NCBI GenBank assembly: GCA_002427735.1
Contig: DIYP01000007.1
Coordinates: 248,001 to 312,000 of the forward strand
Length of the DNA: 64,000 nt
Direction: 5' to 3'
Origin: Flavobacteriales bacterium UBA6051
GTDB taxonomy: Bacteria; Bacteroidota; Bacteroidia; Flavobacteriales_D; Crocinitomicaceae
This document shows, piece after piece, positions 41,731-50,182 of this stretch (its first letter is position 1; every line of letters starts with the position of its first letter). Position numbers and translations under genes: made by a program. The notes beneath the pieces were generated by a model, which saw only the letters and a list, made by a program, of their open reading frames with translations, ran no database searches and was not told where the DNA came from.

Positions 41731-42336
41731 TCACAAGTCTTGTCGATATCTCTGAATCATATCAGATCTGGATTCAGCGGGGGCGTCTGATTTCATTTGA
41801 TCTTTCAGTATTTGGCCCATTGAAGGAAAGTCACTCGCATTTATATGACTCTCTGGAGCCCAAAGCTTAGATCGCATAAAGGCTTTCGCACAATGCATGA
41901 ATACTTCTTCAACTTGAATAACAATGCAAGACTTTGGAAGGAACTTCTCATTTTTAAAAAGTTGGATATGCTCTGGAGATACCGAGATATAGGCTTTACC
42001 ATTCAATCGAAGCGTTTCGTCCAATCCAGGAATGAGAAAGAGTAGTCCAATAGTGCCTGTTTCAACAATGTTTGTGAGGCTATCGACGCGATTATTGCCC
42101 TTAAAGTCTGGCAGTATGATCGTTTTGTCGTTCAACACTTTCGCGAACCCAGGATCACCGCCTCTTGGAGAAGCATCCATTTTAGCTTCTTTGCTGGTAG
42201 TAGAGACAACTGCAAATGGTGACAACTCTATGAATCGTCGACTATGCTTTTCCAATTGATTCAATTGCTTTTTGACTGCTCTTTCACTCGGTGTACCGTA
42301 GAGGTGTCTTAGATCTTCTACACTTTCAATCTTCAT
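41731..42336 (-). CDS. Pyridoxamine 5'-phosphate oxidase-like flavoprotein (MSMEG_1061 type)
   Basis: Split-barrel flavin-binding family protein of 201 residues. Seen: FIELSPFAVVSTTS, the ASPRGGDPGFAKVLNDKTI segment that in related proteins contacts the cofactor, FKGNNRVDSLTNIVETGTIG, and LFLIPGLDETLRLNGKAYIS. The motif order matches the MSMEG_1061 branch of pyridoxamine oxidase-like proteins rather than PdxH. Reaction unknown; FMN-dependent reduction or sensing is inferred. It ends 37 bases before the BatA gene on the same strand. Confidence 0.83.
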   Translation of the reverse strand: MKIESVEDLRHLYGTPSERAVKKQLNQLEKHSRRFIELSPFAVVSTTSKEAKMDASPRGGDPGFAKVLNDKTIILPDFKGNNRVDSLTNIVETGTIGLLFLIPGLDETLRLNGKAYISVSPEHIQLFKNEKFLPKSCIVIQVEEVFMHCAKAFMRSKLWAPESHINASDFPSMGQILKDQMKSDAPAESRSDMIQRYRQDL

Positions 42337-42408
42337 AAGCCAATTCTTTCATTAATCCTTGGTAAGGTAAGCATAGTTAGCGATTCATTGCTCAAAATTA
42401 ACAGGCTT

Positions 42409-43161
42409 TCACTTTTGCTCGAAAGCACCAATCCCAAAGAGCGCGAAGTCATATTTAGCAGGGTCGATTGGATCAAAACTTCTCAGGGTAGTCATGATTT
42501 CATCCAAGGCTTTTCCATCATTTTGTTTACGCTTGAGAAGTCCGAGTTCCCTTGATACATTGGCTGTATGAACGTCTAACGGAATGGAAAGCTCTGAAGG
42601 AGAGATGCTATTCCAAATGCCGAAGTCAACACCACATTTGTCGTTTCTCACCATCCAACGCAAAAACATATTCAACCGTTTTGCTGCAGAATTTTTGGTT
42701 GGATTCGAAATATGTTTTTCCGACCGTTGTTCATGTACTGTCTCAAAAAAAGCCTCTCGGAAGTTGACAATGCGTCCCGCGGCACCGAAAAGATCCGGAT
42801 GAACAGTAAAAGCCTGCTCCAGCCCGCCATTTTGGTAGAGTGCATTCAAACTTCTAAAGAAGAAGTCGAGGTCAACAGCGTTAAATGTTCGGTGTACGAA
42901 TTGCAGTTTGCTGTTTGAAGAATAATTCAAGATGAATTCATGGGGGTGTTCACCCATTATGTTGAGCAGTTTTTCTCCGCTTGCGATGATCATACTCCGC
43001 TTACCCCAAGCAATCATTGATACAAGAAAGGCTACTATTTCAATATCTTCTTTTTTAGAAAACCGATGAGGAAGCTGGATAGGGTCAGATTCAATAAATC
43101 GGGTATTGTTGTATTGAATTGCCTTAAAATCAAGGTATTCTTTTAGTTCTTCAGGACTCAT
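42409..43161 (-). CDS. TIGR02757 (DUF2400) family protein
   Basis: Conserved cytoplasmic protein of 250 residues in a family widespread in Bacteroidota and some other phyla, function unknown. Seen: EYLDFKAIQYNNTRFIESDPIQLPHRF at the N-terminus, DIEIVAFLVSMIAWGKRSMIIASG, KRLNMFLRWMVRND, and PLDVHTANVSRELGLL, all characteristic of this family; part of it resembles HhH-GPD-like helical proteins (LDVHTAN near a helix-hairpin-helix position). A nucleic-acid link is therefore possible but not shown. It lies 24 bases after the LolD-like gene. Confidence 0.88.
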   Translation of the reverse strand: MSPEELKEYLDFKAIQYNNTRFIESDPIQLPHRFSKKEDIEIVAFLVSMIAWGKRSMIIASGEKLLNIMGEHPHEFILNYSSNSKLQFVHRTFNAVDLDFFFRSLNALYQNGGLEQAFTVHPDLFGAAGRIVNFREAFFETVHEQRSEKHISNPTKNSAAKRLNMFLRWMVRNDKCGVDFGIWNSISPSELSIPLDVHTANVSRELGLLKRKQNDGKALDEIMTTLRSFDPIDPAKYDFALFGIGAFEQK

Positions 43162-43185
43162 TTTTTATTGATTGAGGGGAGAGGA

Positions 43186-43836
43186 CTAAAGAATTAATCC
43201 GTCAGACATGACTAGCTTTCGATCAGTCATATTTGCCAACTCTTCGTTGTGCGTAACAATCACAAAGGTCTGATTAAACTCATCGCGCAGGTTAAAAAAG
43301 AGCTGATGAAGTTCTGTAGAATTCTTACTATCGAGGTTTCCAGAAGGTTCGTCCGCAAAAACAACCTTCGGTTTGTTGATGAGCGACCGTGCTACAGCAA
43401 TTCGTTGTTGTTCACCACCTGATAGTTCATTGGGTTTGTGCGTTGATCGGTCGGAAAGACCCAAAATCTCAAGTAAACGAGAAGCATCTTTTTTTGCATC
43501 TGAAATCGAAGTGCCACGGATGAGAGCTGGAATGATAATGTTTTCAATCGCGGTGAATTCAGGAAGTAACTGGTGAAATTGAAAAATAAATCCAACTTCT
43601 GTGTTTCTAAAAGCTGCTAGTTTTCGTTCTGAGAGAGCAAAAGGATTAACACCATCTAGCGTTAATTCTCCACTATCAGGTCTGTTAAGTGTGCCGAGAA
43701 TTTGCAAGAGTGTAGTTTTTCCTGCTCCAGAAGAACCGACGATCGAAACAACCTCTCCATGTTTTACTTCGAGGTCAATCCCTTTTAAAATTTTAAGGTC
43801 ACCAAATGACTTTTGTATCCCTTTGGTAATGAGCAT
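43186..43836 (-). CDS. lolD: ABC transporter ATP-binding protein (LolD/FtsE type)
   Basis: ATPase subunit of 216 residues of a LolCDE- or MacB-type transporter that extracts lipoproteins from the inner membrane or moves other substrates. Seen: Walker A GSSGAGKTT (33-41), Q-loop FIFQFHQLLPEFTA, signature LSGGEQQRIAVARSL, Walker B VVFADEPSGNLD and H-loop THN. Its start overlaps the ribBA stop by one base. No membrane partner lies next to it in the window, so assignment to LolD rather than FtsE or MacB is by resemblance. Confidence 0.85.
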   Translation of the reverse strand: MLITKGIQKSFGDLKILKGIDLEVKHGEVVSIVGSSGAGKTTLLQILGTLNRPDSGELTLDGVNPFALSERKLAAFRNTEVGFIFQFHQLLPEFTAIENIIIPALIRGTSISDAKKDASRLLEILGLSDRSTHKPNELSGGEQQRIAVARSLINKPKVVFADEPSGNLDSKNSTELHQLFFNLRDEFNQTFVIVTHNEELANMTDRKLVMSDGLIL

Positions 43837-45050
43837 TATTTGTTCAATTTCAAAGAGTGTCCCATCTTATCACGTTTTGTTTTAAGATAGAGTTCGTTGT
43901 GCTTATTGCTTTCAATTTCAAGCGCAACGTTTTCCACGATCTCCAGTCCATAACCAATCAAGCCAGTACGTTTTTTGGGGTTATTCGACATCAAACGAAG
44001 CTTTGTAACACCCAAGTCTCGAATGATTTGAGCGCCAATTCCATAATCGCGTTCATCTCCTTTGAATCCAAGCTTAAGATTTGCCTCAAGGGTATCGTAT
44101 CCTTCTTCCTGAAGTTTGTATGCTTTTAGTTTATTTGTCAAACCAATTCCGCGCCCTTCCTGATTCATGTAAACAATGATTCCTTTTCCTTCCTCCTCAA
44201 TCATTTCCATAGCCTTGGCGAGTTGAGGGCCACAATCACATCGACAAGAACCAAAAATGTCGCCTGTCATACAAGAAGAATGAACGCGCAATAGAACAGG
44301 TTCGTCCTTTTCCCATTCTCCCTTCACCAAAGCAAGGTGTTCTTCTCCTGTTGTCTTGTTTTTGTATAGGTGCAGGTCGAAATCACCCATGGTCGTTGGT
44401 AATTGAACATCGATAACACGCTCAATCAGCGATTCCGTTTTAATTCTATATTTAATCAGATCTTCAATTGAGACAAGCTTGAGGTCAAATCGCTTCGCAA
44501 TCTCAACGAGCTGCGGTAAACGAGCCATGGAACCATCTTCATTTAAGATTTCTACAATTACACCAGCTGGTTCAAATCCAGCAAGTCTTGCCAAATCAAT
44601 TGCAGCTTCTGTATGTCCTGCTCTTCTCAGTACACCGCCTTTCTTCGCGCGCAACGGGAAAATATGCCCTGGCTTTCCGAGTTCTTCTGGCCGAATTGTC
44701 GGGTCAATTAGAGCCTTAATGGTCTTTGCTCTATCTGCAGCGCTTATCCCAGTGGTACATCCATGTCCGATTAAATCAACGGAAACAGTAAAAGGAGTTT
44801 CGTACGCAGCAGAGTTCGATTGAACCATTAAATCTAAACCAAGCATATCGCAATGGTCTTCCACAAGAGGTGCGCAAACAAGTCCACGACCATGTGTAAC
44901 CATGAAGTTGATGATTTCCGGTGTGATATTTCTCGCTGCCGTTAAGAAGTCTCCTTCATTCTCTCTATTTTCATCATCAACGACTATAACAACGCGCCCT
45001 TGTTTTATATCTTCTATTGCTTCTTCAATAGTGTTCAATTCAAACTCCAT
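43836..45050 (-). CDS. ribBA: Bifunctional riboflavin synthesis enzyme RibBA
   Basis: Fusion of 404 residues carrying 3,4-dihydroxy-2-butanone-4-phosphate synthase and GTP cyclohydrolase II, the two entry steps to riboflavin. Seen: RibB part (1-200) with VVIVVDDENRENEGDFLTAA, THGRGLVCAPL and the RRAGHTEAAIDLARLAG region; RibA part (about 205-404) with the zinc-binding SSCMTGDIFGSCRCDCGPQ (three cysteines in the C-x(10)-C-x-C pattern), YMNQEGRGIGL and LMSNNPKK. Both active sites look complete. It overlaps lolD by one base. A TAATTTTG at 45073-45080 (minus) may start the transcript. No FMN riboswitch is evident upstream. Confidence 0.96.
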   Translation of the reverse strand: MEFELNTIEEAIEDIKQGRVVIVVDDENRENEGDFLTAARNITPEIINFMVTHGRGLVCAPLVEDHCDMLGLDLMVQSNSAAYETPFTVSVDLIGHGCTTGISAADRAKTIKALIDPTIRPEELGKPGHIFPLRAKKGGVLRRAGHTEAAIDLARLAGFEPAGVIVEILNEDGSMARLPQLVEIAKRFDLKLVSIEDLIKYRIKTESLIERVIDVQLPTTMGDFDLHLYKNKTTGEEHLALVKGEWEKDEPVLLRVHSSCMTGDIFGSCRCDCGPQLAKAMEMIEEEGKGIIVYMNQEGRGIGLTNKLKAYKLQEEGYDTLEANLKLGFKGDERDYGIGAQIIRDLGVTKLRLMSNNPKKRTGLIGYGLEIVENVALEIESNKHNELYLKTKRDKMGHSLKLNK

Positions 45051-45146
45051 CTATCTCCTTACTTAATTTCTACAAAATTACTCGAAATAAATCACTTATT
45101 TGAGGTTTTACATAAAAACATGAATCGCTTGAAAGCAAAGAAAATA

Positions 45147-46328
45147 CTAGCTTTTCATTAATCTTTGAAGTTCAAGAACCGATTGTTCCCAGCTATAATG
45201 ATCACGCACAAAATTGGCACCGGCTGATGCTATTTTTTCCGCAAGCTCATCATCTTCACGGAGTTCACGAATAACTTCAATGATCTCCTGTGCTGTACTG
45301 CCGACCATAATTTCTTTACCATGTGTAGCGCGAATGGCATTATTAGCAAGTGGAGTTGTTACGCACGGAGTTTTCATAGCCATTGCTTCCAATAATTTGT
45401 TTTGCATGCCCGTTCCAATCATCATTGGCGCTAAAAAAATGCGACCTTTTGCGTACGATGTACGGATGTCGTCAACCCACCCCGTAAGCGTAACGGAATT
45501 ATTCTTTTTAGTCAGGTTGACAATAGAGGAATGTGGAGACGATCCAGAAACCAATAATGTGCTATTTTGAAATGCTGGTATTATATTTTCAACAATGTAG
45601 TGTACAGCCTCTATATTCGGTGGGTAACTCATGTTTCCTACAAATACAAAGTCAAAGGTGCGATCTTGCCCAATATCTTCAAAAAAAGAACTTGCAATCC
45701 CATTAGGGATCGTGGCAATTTCCTTGCTGTCAGGATGTTGAATAAGTTGTCGGTCCTGCTCACTGATAATTACTTTATGTTCGAAGTAGTCGAAGATATG
45801 CTGTTCATATCGCGTTAGTCTTTTGCCTTCAGACCTGAAAATCCATTTTTTATACCAAGGCTGGTGATGAACGCGGCGCTTGATTCCTGCACTCAATGCA
45901 TCCATATAATCAATGGTTTTAGGAATACTATGCTTATTTTTTACGTATTCTGTTGTTCGCAACAATTGACAATAGATATGATCAAAATGATTGTCTGAAA
46001 TCAATTGATTAATCTGGCGTTGAGCTTTCCAACTGTAAAAATATCCAGTTTGAAGAGGGCGTTGGCTAACAAATGACCGTATTAAATGGAACGCCTTACT
46101 GAAGAATGTCAATCGACAAATAACAACCGCTTTGCAGAATTGATCTACCTCCGCAAATTGCGTTTTTGTAATCTCTTTATCTGTTAAGGCAACGAGTGTT
46201 ACATCATAATACTTCTGAAGTTCACGCAGTTGATAATAAGCCCTCAATTTATCTCCTTTTTCCAGAGGAAACGGAAATCGTGATACGATCATGAGAAGCT
46301 GATCTCTATGTTCTTCTGATGAATTCAA
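45147..46328 (-). CDS. Glycosyltransferase family 4 (first of tandem pair)
   Basis: Predicted GT-B glycosyltransferase of 393 residues. Seen: the N-terminal LLMIVSRFPFPLEKGDKLRAYYQL motif of TIGR03087-like enzymes (residues 11 on), FVGNMSYPPNIEAVHYIVE, and a C-terminal donor-binding domain with RIFLAPMMIGTGMQNKLLEAMAMKTPCVTTPLA, where the E-x7-E-like nucleotide-sugar motif resides. Its start overlaps the second glycosyltransferase gene by 23 bases. The two proteins have equal length and the same domain order, so they are likely paralogues. Sugar donor and acceptor unknown; lipopolysaccharide or capsule assembly is suggested by the LptF/G neighbour. Confidence 0.87.
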   Translation of the reverse strand: MNSSEEHRDQLLMIVSRFPFPLEKGDKLRAYYQLRELQKYYDVTLVALTDKEITKTQFAEVDQFCKAVVICRLTFFSKAFHLIRSFVSQRPLQTGYFYSWKAQRQINQLISDNHFDHIYCQLLRTTEYVKNKHSIPKTIDYMDALSAGIKRRVHHQPWYKKWIFRSEGKRLTRYEQHIFDYFEHKVIISEQDRQLIQHPDSKEIATIPNGIASSFFEDIGQDRTFDFVFVGNMSYPPNIEAVHYIVENIIPAFQNSTLLVSGSSPHSSIVNLTKKNNSVTLTGWVDDIRTSYAKGRIFLAPMMIGTGMQNKLLEAMAMKTPCVTTPLANNAIRATHGKEIMVGSTAQEIIEVIRELREDDELAEKIASAGANFVRDHYSWEQSVLELQRLMKS

Positions 46329-47487
46329 TAATCTGTTGACTTACGGTCTCAATATTATGATTTTTTCGAATATAATCGCGTGCATTATTTCCGATTTCTT
46401 TTCTCAAACTAACATCACTGTAGAGGCGCAGACAATTTGCAACGATTTCCTCATCACTATCAGCGACTAAGAGACAATTGGAACTCATATAGTCAATCCC
46501 TTTTGCTCCAATGGTTGTTGTCACGCACGGCATTCCCAGTGCCATTGCCTCCAGTAGCTTGATTCGAATACCAGATCCTGACAGGATAGGGGAGACTAAA
46601 ATTCCATGATCCACAGAAAACTGGCGAATGTCATGAACAAAACCATGAACAAAAATACCTTTATCCGCATCCGTCGAATAGCCTTCATCAGCCCCCTTTC
46701 CTGCGATGTGCAGTTTTGCTAGAGGAGCCTCTTTTTGAATATATGGCAATAGTTGAATCAGTCGATCTACGGCTTCAATATTGGGCTGCCAGTTCATCGC
46801 TCCCAAATGGTAAAAGCTATTCGCAGAATAATCATTCTGGAAATCATCAATAGGAATTGTTACAGGAATAACGATAGATGGTGTATCAATCCCCATTTCT
46901 CTAAATTTCTTAGCATCATCCGAAGAGATAGATATGAGTCCATCAACCTCTTTTAGCACATCTAACTCATAAGTTTCCAGATCATTTGCCAGTTTCTTTA
47001 GATAAGCTCTCCGGGCAATATTCTTAGATGTTTGAGAAAGGTATTTCCAAATCTCATGCTCAACGTTGTGTGTTCTTACAAACACCTTCCCTTTAAACAA
47101 AGCTTTGATAGAAGTCACATACGGCGTTACAAACAAGCTTTCAAGGATAACCGCAGAATATGTTTCCATTTCTAATTGACGATGAATCAACGATTCCATC
47201 TCTTTTGAATAAAATCGCTCTACATTGTATGCGCCTTTTTTGAACAAATGGGCAAAGGCCTCTTTTGCGTGAACTTCTGTATCAATGAAAACACCTTCTG
47301 GTTGAATTTTTTCGGCAAGTTCATTCGGGTAGTTGCCAGCTTCGTAGGGATGTTTTGAGGTATGAATGAATAAATGTTTAACCTCTATTTTTTTTTCAAG
47401 TAAACAGGAAAGAAAGTTGTCCATAGCTACACAACCTCCGTCTATTTTGGGGTAGATTGGTTTCAGTGTGATGTAGAGAACCTTCAC
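46306..47487 (-). CDS. Glycosyltransferase family 4 (second of tandem pair)
   Basis: Predicted GT-B glycosyltransferase of 393 residues. Seen: N-terminal VLYITLKPIYPKIDGGCVAMDNFL, FYHLGAMNWQPNIEAVDRLI, and the donor-site region GILVSPILSGSGIRIKLLEAMALGMPCVTTTIGAKGI. It begins 4 bases inside the end of the LptF/G gene (ATGA overlap) and overlaps the next glycosyltransferase by 23 bases, so the three genes are translationally coupled. The pair lies between the LptF/G permease and ribBA. Acting on a lipid-linked surface glycan is inferred. Confidence 0.87.
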   Translation of the reverse strand: MKVLYITLKPIYPKIDGGCVAMDNFLSCLLEKKIEVKHLFIHTSKHPYEAGNYPNELAEKIQPEGVFIDTEVHAKEAFAHLFKKGAYNVERFYSKEMESLIHRQLEMETYSAVILESLFVTPYVTSIKALFKGKVFVRTHNVEHEIWKYLSQTSKNIARRAYLKKLANDLETYELDVLKEVDGLISISSDDAKKFREMGIDTPSIVIPVTIPIDDFQNDYSANSFYHLGAMNWQPNIEAVDRLIQLLPYIQKEAPLAKLHIAGKGADEGYSTDADKGIFVHGFVHDIRQFSVDHGILVSPILSGSGIRIKLLEAMALGMPCVTTTIGAKGIDYMSSNCLLVADSDEEIVANCLRLYSDVSLRKEIGNNARDYIRKNHNIETVSQQIIEFIRRT

Positions 47488-48938
47488 TTTTTTCTTTTGA
47501 GCAGTTTACTAAAGAGTGGGAAGCTAAATACCGGAGTGTCATTTGCCGCTGAACGCATGAGCCATATTGCAATAGGCAGGAGGACCATAGTGGCAAACCA
47601 CATTCCAATAAATGGAGAAACGGTCCCGGATTTTGATAAATTATCTCCAATTGTAATTAAAACAAAATAGACCATAAATAGGAGGGCAGCAATCACAACC
47701 GGAGCTCCGAATCCACCTTTACGAACGATAGCACCTAAAGGTGCGCCCACAAAGAACAAAACAATAATCGCGATGGTTAGCGCAAACTTTCGATGGAATT
47801 CAACCAGGTATTTATCCATGTCGTGCTCCATAGCATCGATGAATAGCAGCTGTGATTGAAGATTGTCATTTTTCTTACGAAGTTTGGTCTGTGCAAGTCG
47901 TATGGCGTCTATTTTTTCCTGCTTAGACAACTGATCAAAGAATATGGTAGTATCGGGAGCTTCCATGGACTCAGCAACAATTCCTGTTTCAGGTTTGCTA
48001 TTTCCCTGGTAAGACTTTGCTTGCGCATACAAGTGATCATTTTTTAAGCTAAGAACAAAGTTTTCCAAAACATCCAAACCATTTTTTTGAATTGAATCAA
48101 TAGCATAGTTTATCTGAAATACATTGAGCATTTCATGCTTATCCTTGAATAAATCTTCTTGCGATTTGTTCATGTCAAACCCTGTGAGATCAATTTTATA
48201 AGTTGCCTGCGAAAAAGTGGATCGTCGCGAAGGACGATTGGGATGGAGTGTATGATCAGCGCCTTCAGGACTGTAGGAGGGAGCCATTGGAGCTAATTCC
48301 TCCATCACACTTCCATTTTTCAGCTCAAAAAACAGGTATTTACCGTTTTCCGATTTGTATATTTTTCCGCGGTCAGCACGAATCGTTTTAATTTCTTTTG
48401 GATTCGTATGATCATGAATAAGTACTCCCTTGAATTCGTCGTCTGTGCCTTCATCTACTTTAATGGCATATCCGTCAAGTGAACGACTGTAGGCCCCTGG
48501 GGTAAGGATCGTCGAAATCTTCGTGTTTTGTATGTCGAATATTAGCGAATGCCATTTAAAGTTGGCGACGGGAATGATATAGTTTGCAAAGAAAAAGGTG
48601 CAAGTCGCTATTATGAGCACGACGGCAGTTAATGGGCGAATGATACGATAAAGAGAAAGCCCACTCGATTTTAAGGCTGTTAATTCATTGTTTTCAGAAA
48701 GATTGCCTAAGGTCATAATGGACGATAGGAGAATCGCAAGAGGCAGGGCTAGTGGGATGAGACTTGCTGATACGTAAAAAAGCAACTCAACAATCACGGA
48801 AGCTGAGATTCCCTTACCCATGAGGTCGTCAATGTACTTCCAGAAAAATTGCATGACCAAAATGAACATTGAAATCGCAAAGGTCACCAGAAATGGTCCT
48901 GTGAAAGAGCGTATACTAAAAATATAGAGTCGCTTCAA
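47484..48938 (-). CDS. LptF/LptG family permease
   Basis: Inner-membrane permease of 484 residues of the YjgP/YjgQ (LptF/LptG) family, which passes lipopolysaccharide from the inner membrane to the periplasmic bridge with LptB and LptC. Seen: transmembrane spans at about 13-35, 50-75, 95-120 and near 385-465, a large periplasmic domain between about 125 and 375, and the family opening MKRLYIFSIRSFTGPFLVTF with FYVSASLIPLALPLAILLSSIM. Overlaps the downstream glycosyltransferase by 4 bases. Bacteroidota often have such permeases as single genes near ribBA. LptF versus LptG cannot be separated here. Confidence 0.92.
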   Translation of the reverse strand: MKRLYIFSIRSFTGPFLVTFAISMFILVMQFFWKYIDDLMGKGISASVIVELLFYVSASLIPLALPLAILLSSIMTLGNLSENNELTALKSSGLSLYRIIRPLTAVVLIIATCTFFFANYIIPVANFKWHSLIFDIQNTKISTILTPGAYSRSLDGYAIKVDEGTDDEFKGVLIHDHTNPKEIKTIRADRGKIYKSENGKYLFFELKNGSVMEELAPMAPSYSPEGADHTLHPNRPSRRSTFSQATYKIDLTGFDMNKSQEDLFKDKHEMLNVFQINYAIDSIQKNGLDVLENFVLSLKNDHLYAQAKSYQGNSKPETGIVAESMEAPDTTIFFDQLSKQEKIDAIRLAQTKLRKKNDNLQSQLLFIDAMEHDMDKYLVEFHRKFALTIAIIVLFFVGAPLGAIVRKGGFGAPVVIAALLFMVYFVLITIGDNLSKSGTVSPFIGMWFATMVLLPIAIWLMRSAANDTPVFSFPLFSKLLKRKK

Positions 48939-48993
48939 TTCGCTACAATTAATTCTTCGTTACATCAACGAAAACCAGAAGGTTTTAGTGTGA

Positions 48994-49383
48994 TTAAGCG
49001 CCTAACGTTCGCTTAAGATCAGATATTTGATTATCCCATAGACGCTGAACTTCTTCCATTTCGTCTGGTTCAGCAAAATCGATAACAGTTAATACCACCG
49101 CCTTCGTCATTGGATCTACTTCATAACGAACTTCAAAGTAGGTGTCCAAACCATCTTCTTCATCTTCGAGCCACTTCCATTTAACACGCGAGCCTGCCTT
49201 TTTTGTAATAAGTCTTGCTTCTTCCTCACTTCCGTCCCATAAAAACGTGTAAACATCATCCTTAATGTTGACATCGTCCGCAAACCATTCGCTTAATCCA
49301 CTTGGTGTGCTAATCATGTTGTCAAGAACTTTTGGTGATGTTTTCAAGAGAAACTCCAGTTCGAATTTTTCCTTCTCTGCCAT
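48994..49383 (-). CDS. START-like/SRPBCC domain protein
   Basis: Small helix-grip-fold protein of 129 residues resembling the AHSA1/START-like group of Bacteroidota. Seen: EKFELEFLLKTSPKVLDNMISTPSGLSEWFADDVN at the start, VYTFLWDGSEEEARL, and the C-terminal helix TLGA preceded by QRLWDNQISDLKRTL. The fold has a hydrophobic pocket; the ligand is not known. A single gene, 56 bases downstream of... and on the same strand as the LptF/G gene's neighbour upstream; the spacing of 55 bases to the LptF/G start suggests possible read-through. Confidence 0.85.
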   Translation of the reverse strand: MAEKEKFELEFLLKTSPKVLDNMISTPSGLSEWFADDVNIKDDVYTFLWDGSEEEARLITKKAGSRVKWKWLEDEEDGLDTYFEVRYEVDPMTKAVVLTVIDFAEPDEMEEVQRLWDNQISDLKRTLGA

Positions 49384-49578
49384 AGTAGCGATGTTATTAA
49401 TTTAAGTGGTTTTTCAAAAAAGCGCAATATACTGATTCTTTTTCAATGAAAGTCGCCAATTAGGCAGATAAAACGTCATACGATCAGGCGTTGTAATAAG
49501 TGATTTTATTTTAACAAGACAATTGGTGTTTTGTGCGAAGCGATCTACGATTTCGTTAGAAGGATAACAACCGAAACT

Positions 49579-50100
49579 TCAGTGTAATGTAACTGGAATA
49601 ACGTATCCGTTTTGAAAAAATGAATAATAGTCGTAGATCGTATCGTTGTTCTCGCCGATTAAATAATCAACTTGGTGATATGAACAACACTCTGTATTCC
49701 AAGAGTTGATGAACAGATTTATTCTCGCGGAAGTCCCTAAAGGTGTTTTGAATCTTAAAGACAAATCAGTTGATTCATTGTAATAATTGATTAACTCACC
49801 CATGTAAACATGCGCTTCGGGTGAATTTTGATCGTTCAGAGAAAAATGAGCGTCATAGTACTCGATTGAGTCAACCTGATTGTTTGAATTCTGCTCTGCA
49901 ATCAACCAAACCTCCATGCTATCAATTTGATTCGGTGTACATTGAAATTCATTATCCGATGCGTCAAAAAGTTTATAAACAGCTTCCGGACCTTGAATAG
50001 TAGGAGGAGCACATTCGCAGGGTTCTTCCATATAATGCGGAGTTTTTTTGCATGAAAAGAACGATACAACAATAAGGAGGGTGATGAAAAGCTTTTGCAT
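49579..50100 (-). CDS. Predicted lipoprotein of unknown function
   Basis: Exported lipoprotein of 173 residues with signal peptide and lipobox FFSC (Cys17). Several cysteines in pairs (EEPCECAPP, EFQCTP, NTECCSYH) suggest disulphides in the periplasm or at the surface. The central region is beta-rich with many Asn and Ser. It is 82 bases downstream of another lipoprotein gene on the same strand. I do not recognise a family, and no catalytic motif is visible. Confidence 0.75.
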   Translation of the reverse strand: MQKLFITLLIVVSFFSCKKTPHYMEEPCECAPPTIQGPEAVYKLFDASDNEFQCTPNQIDSMEVWLIAEQNSNNQVDSIEYYDAHFSLNDQNSPEAHVYMGELINYYNESTDLSLRFKTPLGTSARINLFINSWNTECCSYHQVDYLIGENNDTIYDYYSFFQNGYVIPVTLH

Positions 50101-50182
50101 TTACACGAAGGTATACAAGATATGTAACCTGAATATTAAATTGTCAATTTCTTAAGAGGTACACAGTTACCAGGGAAGTAGC

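Noticed and set aside
45051..45146. FMN riboswitch upstream of ribBA
   Set aside because: The gap is under 100 bases, AT-rich, and shows none of the conserved paired segments of the FMN element.
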